From contig NZ_CP100445.1 in NCBI RefSeq assembly GCF_024227435.1, forward strand, positions 3,469,369 to 3,533,368: a DNA stretch of 64,000 nucleotides, read 5' to 3'. The translations under genes and the position numbers were made by a program. The stretch is from Natrinema caseinilyticum. GTDB taxonomy: Archaea > Halobacteriota > Halobacteria > Halobacteriales > Natrialbaceae. Under the pieces are notes generated by a model. It did no database searches. It saw nothing but the letters and a program-made list of their open reading frames with translations, and was not told the origin of the DNA. Position 1 is the stretch's first letter. Each line of letters starts with the position of its first letter. Below, in pieces: positions 59,361 to 64,000 of this stretch.

Positions 59361-60995
59361 TCAGGACCCCACCGTCACGACGTCTTCTCCTGCAGCGACG
59401 CGCGGGTTCTCCCGTGCGATCGGATGGACGCGAAAGTTTCGCACGTCTTCGGCCACGGCGAAGCTATTCTCGAACGAACAGATCGGCAGACACACCCGAT
59501 CCTCGAGCAGCCGCGTTATCGCCGTTTCGTAGCGTTTTCGGCGCTTTTCACGATCTCTCGTCGTCCGCGCCGCCGCGAGTCGTTCCATGACCGCGTCCGC
59601 TCGATAAAAGGTCCCGTTCGTCACGCCGGCCATGTTCTCGTGGAACGTCGGATAGAGGTGCGAATCCGGATCCGGCGTCCCGGCGATCTCACCGACGAAC
59701 ACCGAGTAATCGCGCTCGGAACCGGTGACGGACTTCTCGAGGAACACCGATTCCGGCTTCGAGACGACGAGCGCGCCTCGACCAGCGTCCCTGAGGCCAC
59801 CGGCGAGCGCCTCGCCGAACTCCTTGTGTTTCGGATCCATCGACGTGAGAACGCGTATCTGACCGGTCGCTTTTCCGACCTCGTCGAACAGCCGTCGGGC
59901 ACGGTCGATGTCTTTCGGAGGTGCGAGCGCCGCCCACTCGTCGACGGGCATGTTCCACGCGCGGGCGACCTGCGGTGGCAGCGGGCCGTACTGGCGTCGT
60001 CCCATCGGCTCGACGAAGTCGGCGACCGCCTCGTCGAGGTCGATGCAGTAGCCGATCGCGTCCCGAATCCGACGATCGGTGGTCGGCCCCTGGTTCAGGT
60101 TGAATCCGAAGTAAAGCGACGTGTAACCCCGTCGTCGTCGCACCGAAGCGTTCCCCACCTCGCTTACGTGATCGACGGTAAGCGGCGATACCGGTTCGAT
60201 CGCGTCGTTGCGATCCGTTCGGAGGCTGGTCAACTGCGTCATCGGAAATTCGACGTAGGCCATGGTGAGCGCCTCGATGGCCGGCTTCGGATTGCCCCAG
60301 TAGTCGGACCAGCGACGCAGTTCGACTTTCGTCTCTTCGCTGAACGACGCCACCTCGAAGGGCCCGGAGCCGACCGGTTCCGTCGCGAACGCCGCCCTAT
60401 CGTCCTCTCGCACATCTCGAGGGACGATCGAGTGCGTCAGCGCGTGATCGAGACCGGGAAACGGCGCCGCGAGCGTAAACCGGACGGTCCGCTCGCCGAC
60501 GGCCTCGACAGAGTCGAACGGGTTCACCCGCCACGCCGTCGGTGCGTCCTCCTCGAGCGGCGCGGTAAACGAGTAAACCACGTCGCCAGCGGTCACCGGC
60601 CGGTCGTTCTGGAACCGCGCATCGTCGTCGAGTTCGACGACGAACGTTCGTTCGCCGTCTTCGAACGTCGGCTCGCCGGCCGCGAGTTTCGGAACGACGT
60701 CGGTTCCCTCGCCGTAGGCGTAGAGACCGTCGAAGACTCGTTCGATCGCCTGTTCCGAGCCGAGGGCACGTGCGGAAATCGGATCGAGCGTGACGGGCGG
60801 TCGAAGCGTCCCGATGCGAAGCGTCGACTTCGATCCCGTCCCGACCGACGTCGAGCAGCCCGCGAAGGCCCCCAGTCCGGTGGCGCCGGCGATGGCGAGA
60901 AGGCGACGTCGAGTCGGTTCGTCCGACCGCTCGTTCGTCTCGCTGCTCGTTCGGTTCCGGTCGCTGTGTACCGTCCGTCGGCGTCCCGTGGTCAT
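59361..60995 (-). CDS. ABC-type dipeptide/oligopeptide-like solute-binding lipoprotein (SBP_bac_5)
   Basis: 544 residues from ATG 60995. After a ~30-residue hydrophilic lead, TRRRLLAIAGATGLGAFAGC is a Tat lipoprotein signal. The family-5 solute-binding fold follows: LRIGTLRPPVTLDPISARALGSEQAIERVFDGLYAYGEGTDVVPKLAAGEP, VVELDDDARFQNDRPVTAGDVVYSF and GSGPFEVASF. Later come SLYFGFNLNQGPTTDRRIRDAIGYCIDLDEAV and TRLLEDRVCLPICSFENSFAV. Binds peptides, nickel or sugars outside the cell for an ABC importer; no permease or ATPase genes are adjacent, so partners are elsewhere. Its stop lies 2 nt before the APC permease ATG, an unusual pairing. Confidence 0.9.
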   Translation of the reverse strand: MTTGRRRTVHSDRNRTSSETNERSDEPTRRRLLAIAGATGLGAFAGCSTSVGTGSKSTLRIGTLRPPVTLDPISARALGSEQAIERVFDGLYAYGEGTDVVPKLAAGEPTFEDGERTFVVELDDDARFQNDRPVTAGDVVYSFTAPLEEDAPTAWRVNPFDSVEAVGERTVRFTLAAPFPGLDHALTHSIVPRDVREDDRAAFATEPVGSGPFEVASFSEETKVELRRWSDYWGNPKPAIEALTMAYVEFPMTQLTSLRTDRNDAIEPVSPLTVDHVSEVGNASVRRRRGYTSLYFGFNLNQGPTTDRRIRDAIGYCIDLDEAVADFVEPMGRRQYGPLPPQVARAWNMPVDEWAALAPPKDIDRARRLFDEVGKATGQIRVLTSMDPKHKEFGEALAGGLRDAGRGALVVSKPESVFLEKSVTGSERDYSVFVGEIAGTPDPDSHLYPTFHENMAGVTNGTFYRADAVMERLAAARTTRDREKRRKRYETAITRLLEDRVCLPICSFENSFAVAEDVRNFRVHPIARENPRVAAGEDVVTVGS

Positions 60996-61327
60996 CTTTT
61001 GGTCCGAGTTCCCGCCTGGAGCGGGTTCCGGTCGGTCATGTCGGCGCGAACGGTGGTGTACTACTCCCCTGCAACTGACGGGAGCGGACAATTTCACCGC
61101 TTACCCGGCTACCGCCGCCCTCCGATGGCGTTCCGCTGCTCGAGTCGCGGCCGCGGTCGACCGATCCGGCGTGTCGATTCGCGAGCCACTGCTCCGACGA
61201 CGGATCCCGACGCTTCGGCCCCTCACGGTCGATCTGACGATGCCGGGCGTAGCATTAACTGAGAGTCTCTGTACGTGTACCTATCAACGTGATCGTGCGT
61301 GTCGCGATCGCGCATCGTGGGACCATC

Positions 61328-64000
61328 ATGTCAGAAACAGAGGATTTAACGAACGGACCGGAAGAGGGATGCGACGACGGCCTCGAGGTCACGGTCGGTA
61401 TCGATCGACTCGAGGCGTTTCTCACGGCGGACGACCCGGAGGTCAGGGAGTACGCGGCCGAGACGCTGGCGGCCGAGGCCGCGGAGCGGCCGGCCGACGT
61501 TCGGTCGGCGGTGTCGGCGCTGACCGACCGCCTCGAGGACGATCCGGCGATCAGATCGCACGCCGTTTCGGCACTGTCTGCAGTCGCGGCAGTCTACCCC
61601 GAAGAGACCCGGGACGGCGTGCCGTCGCTGACCGATCGACTGGCGGGTCCGTCGGCCGTTCGGATCGACGCTGCGGACACGCTCGCATCGATCGCCGCTG
61701 TCGAGCCCACAGCCGTCGCCGACGCGGCACCGGTGCTCGCCTCTCACGTCACGGACGAGGAGGATCGCGTCCGGGTCCGCGTGACGGACGCGCTCGCGGC
61801 TATCGCGGCGGCCGATCCCGAGCGAATGTTCCCACGTATCGACGACGTCGCTGCGGCGCTCGACGACGAAACCGCCGCGGTCCGCGAAAACGCTGCGGCG
61901 ATTCTGGCAACCGTCGCAGCCCACGACCCCGATGCCGTCCGCGACACGACGGCTCGACTCGCCGAGCGTCTCGAGGACGAGCGGACCGTCAGAGAGCACG
62001 TTGCGCGGGCGCTCCGCCTGATCGCGGCGGAGCGACCCGACGCAGTAGCGCCGTCCGTCGAACGCGTGTCTGCGGGGCTCGCGGACGAGCGTGAGCGGGT
62101 CCGTGTCGACGTCGCGCGGGCGCTCGCTGCCGTCGCGGCCGAGCGTTCCGACGCCGCCACCGCGATCGTCAACGACCTGGCCGCGAGCCTCGACGACGAG
62201 GCCGACGTCCGTCGAGAGACGATCCGAGCGCTTCGCGATGTCGCGGATGCCGACCCCGATGCGGTCGTTCCGGCCGTGGACGCACTCGTCGAGCGAGTCG
62301 ACGATCCACTCGAGGAGGTTCGGACGAACGCCGCCGCGACGCTCGCGACGCTTTCTGCGGATCGACCTGACGCAGTCGAACCCGCGGTCGATCCGCTCGC
62401 CCGCCGGCTGGCTCGCGACGAGCCGGCAGTCCGGAGCCACGGGGTCGCGGCCATCGCTGCCGTCGCGGACGCGACCCCCGAAGCCGTCGAGCCCGTCGTC
62501 GGGGATCTCGCCGTGGTCCTCGACGACGAGAACGATGCCGTTCGGCTCGAAGCAGCCCGTTCGATCGCGGCTGTCTCGGATACCGGTCCCGATCCGATCC
62601 GTCCGATCGTGTCGGAACTCGCTCGGAGAATCGACGATCCGCACGAACCGGTTCGCTATCGAGCGGCCGACGCGCTGAGCGCCATCGCACTCGCCGAACC
62701 GGTCGACGGGGTCGACGTCCAGGCGCTCGTCGACCGACTCGAGTCGGACGACGAGTGGAGCAGCGGGCACGCCGCCCGCAAACTGGCGGAAATCGCCGAG
62801 GCGCGGACGGCCGACGGCCATCCGGCAGTTCGATCGTTGTGTCGGAGACTCGAGTCCGACACCGACGCGATTCGGCGGGCGGCCGCCCGTGATCTCGTTC
62901 CGATCGCAGCCGAGACGCAGCGGACGGCCCGCGAGACCGTTGCCCCGCTCGGCGACCGGCTCGCGGACGACGATGCGAGCGTCAGAAACAACGCGGCCCT
63001 CGCGCTCGCTCGAGTCGCCGAAACGTATCCCGACGTCGTGGAACCGGCGCTACCGGGGCTCTTCGGCGCACTCGACGATGCGGATCGAAGCGTGCGTACC
63101 ACGGTTCGCGAGACGCTTTCGGCGGTCGCACCCGAATCGCAGGCGGACTGCCGGCCGACGGTCGCGCTGGCCGTCGAAAAGACCGCTGCCGACGAGCCGG
63201 CCGTACGGGCGGGCGCCTGCGAGGCACTCGGGATCCTCGAACTCGAGACCGGCGCCGAGACCGAGGCCGTCATCGACGCCCTGGCGACGGTGCTCGTCGA
63301 ACCGCCGGTGGTGGTTCGAAGCGCGGCCCTCGAAACGCTCGTCGCGTTGCTCGGGGCCGACGAGGAAACCGAGCCGACGCCCGTCGAGACGATCGACGGA
63401 ATCCTGTCGACCGACGACGAGCGCGCAACGGCGGTTGCGACGGCGCTCGCCGATGTCGCACGAATGGACCCGGAACTGATCGCCGACGCGGCCACGCCGC
63501 TCGTCGAGCGATTACGAGCGGGAGACACCGGCCAGCGCCGAGCGATCGAACGCGCGCTCGCGACGGCCGCCGCGGAGACGAATCTGCGATCGGTCACGGC
63601 ACTCCTGTGCGAGGACCTCGAGTCCGGTGCGGACGAGACGGCCGGGACGGGCGGCGCGGTCGGTCGGCGCTCGATCGCGCTCGAGATCGCTCGACTCGCG
63701 GCGGCGGTCCCCGACGACGCGGCGTCCGCCCGGGACCGGCTGATCGCCTTGCTGGCGGACGAGGACCAGTCGGTCCGCGGGGGTGCGGCGCTCGCACTCG
63801 GGACGCTCGTGATCTCCGGTCGGAGCGACGGTGCTGCACTGGAGGACGCCCTCGAAGACGTCGACGAACAGGTGTCCGATGCGGCGTCACTCGTCGGCGG
63901 CGGCCGGGCGCCGAGGCGCACCGACGAGATAGACGCCCGCCGTTCCGCTTTCGGACGTCGGATCGACGGCGACCCGCGAGCCGGCGGACTGGCCGTTCTC
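61328..64000 (+). CDS. Very long HEAT-repeat protein (3' end beyond the window)
   Basis: Open from ATG 61328 to the right edge (891 codons, no stop). The protein consists almost wholly of HEAT-type alpha-helical repeats of ~39-40 residues, at least 20 of them, each resembling VDRLEDDPAIRSHAVSALSA: a helix with Asp/Glu-Val-Arg, an Ala-rich second helix and a short acidic turn. Codon use is strongly GC3 and acidic, so it is a genuine haloarchaeal gene. Toward the edge the repeats end and a Gly/Arg-rich segment begins (GGGRAPRRTDEIDARRSAFG), so another domain may follow. HEAT solenoids are protein-binding scaffolds; no enzymatic motif is visible. Weak AT-rich promoter around 61250. Confidence 0.87.
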   Translation, partial: MSETEDLTNGPEEGCDDGLEVTVGIDRLEAFLTADDPEVREYAAETLAAEAAERPADVRSAVSALTDRLEDDPAIRSHAVSALSAVAAVYPEETRDGVPSLTDRLAGPSAVRIDAADTLASIAAVEPTAVADAAPVLASHVTDEEDRVRVRVTDALAAIAAADPERMFPRIDDVAAALDDETAAVRENAAAILATVAAHDPDAVRDTTARLAERLEDERTVREHVARALRLIAAERPDAVAPSVERVSAGLADERERVRVDVARALAAVAAERSDAATAIVNDLAASLDDEADVRRETIRALRDVADADPDAVVPAVDALVERVDDPLEEVRTNAAATLATLSADRPDAVEPAVDPLARRLARDEPAVRSHGVAAIAAVADATPEAVEPVVGDLAVVLDDENDAVRLEAARSIAAVSDTGPDPIRPIVSELARRIDDPHEPVRYRAADALSAIALAEPVDGVDVQALVDRLESDDEWSSGHAARKLAEIAEARTADGHPAVRSLCRRLESDTDAIRRAAARDLVPIAAETQRTARETVAPLGDRLADDDASVRNNAALALARVAETYPDVVEPALPGLFGALDDADRSVRTTVRETLSAVAPESQADCRPTVALAVEKTAADEPAVRAGACEALGILELETGAETEAVIDALATVLVEPPVVVRSAALETLVALLGADEETEPTPVETIDGILSTDDERATAVATALADVARMDPELIADAATPLVERLRAGDTGQRRAIERALATAAAETNLRSVTALLCEDLESGADETAGTGGAVGRRSIALEIARLAAAVPDDAASARDRLIALLADEDQSVRGGAALALGTLVISGRSDGAALEDALEDVDEQVSDAASLVGGGRAPRRTDEIDARRSAFGRRIDGDPRAGGLAVL

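Noticed and set aside
60790-62094. 434-codon plus-strand frame
   Set aside because: Very Arg-rich translation with wrong codon-position GC; it overlaps both the solute-binding lipoprotein gene and the HEAT-repeat gene read in another frame.
1-64000. CRISPR arrays
   Set aside because: No regularly spaced 28-37-nt repeats were seen; the only regular arrays are coding tandem repeats at 5655-5682, 35744-35836 and 39097-39269.

Overview
The window is chromosomal DNA of a haloarchaeon. It is GC-rich with strong third-position GC, its proteins are very acidic, Tat (twin-arginine) signals dominate over Sec signals, and many promoters place a TATA-like box 25-30 nt before an ATG with no Shine-Dalgarno. 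It also carries haloarchaea-restricted families: HTH_10 regulator, HalOD1, ThiN-type regulator, membrane winged-helix proteins and SPW repeat protein. The gene set resembles Natrinema/Haloterrigena-type Natrialbales, but the genus is inference.

Layout. (1) 1-6.8 kb, housekeeping: 5' end of a NADH-quinone-oxidoreductase-like operon on the minus strand (nuoA, nuoB, start of fused nuoCD, cut by the window edge), purK-purE, a Tat lipoprotein with a DUF4097-type repeat fold, then ribH overlapping a PLP aminotransferase. (2) 7.0-8.0 kb: a zinc-finger/HNH protein and an intron-containing tRNA-Gln(UUG). (3) 8.1-40.3 kb, a loosely packed accessory region with many AT-rich gaps, mainly surface-glycan genes. 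It holds two beta-helix (pectin-lyase-fold) proteins, an alkaline-phosphatase-superfamily enzyme, a flippase, two GT2s, a GT4, a DUF354 protein, a UDP-sugar dehydrogenase, an AsnB-like protein, two polysaccharide-deacetylase-like lipoproteins, a secreted aspartoacylase-like protein with a PKD-like domain, DUF1616 and polytopic membrane proteins, three membrane-anchored winged-helix proteins, glmS with an unusual leader, and a low-complexity surface protein. Genes from 34.2 down to 27.8 kb form one tightly overlapping operon. (4) 40.3-64 kb, mostly core: SPW protein, leuS, HalOD1 protein, J-domain gene with an apparent frameshift, DUF420, thiR, methyltransferase, a TnpB-only IS1341-type element, thioesterase, trkA, thi4 and partner, MATE exporter, DUF2892 protein, topA, APC permease, dipeptide-type solute-binding lipoprotein and a very long HEAT-repeat protein running off the right edge.

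How parts may fit together (inference). GlmS and the sugar dehydrogenase supply amino-sugar and uronic-acid-type precursors. The GT2/GT4/DUF354 enzymes assemble a lipid-linked glycan, the flippase exports it, and the Tat-exported deacetylase, beta-helix and aspartoacylase-like proteins modify or bind it outside the cell. Membrane-anchored winged-helix proteins beside these blocks are the obvious candidate local regulators. No oligosaccharyltransferase (AglB) is visible in the window.

Points most worth a second look: the structured leader and SD-led 66-codon repeat ORF overlapping the glmS start; several TnpB-element end modules lying apart from the single tnpB; the frameshifted J-domain gene; a thioesterase whose expected ATG is ACG at leaderless-promoter spacing; a signal-peptide ORF detached from a beta-helix protein; and a deacetylase pair in which one member has lost its catalytic motifs.
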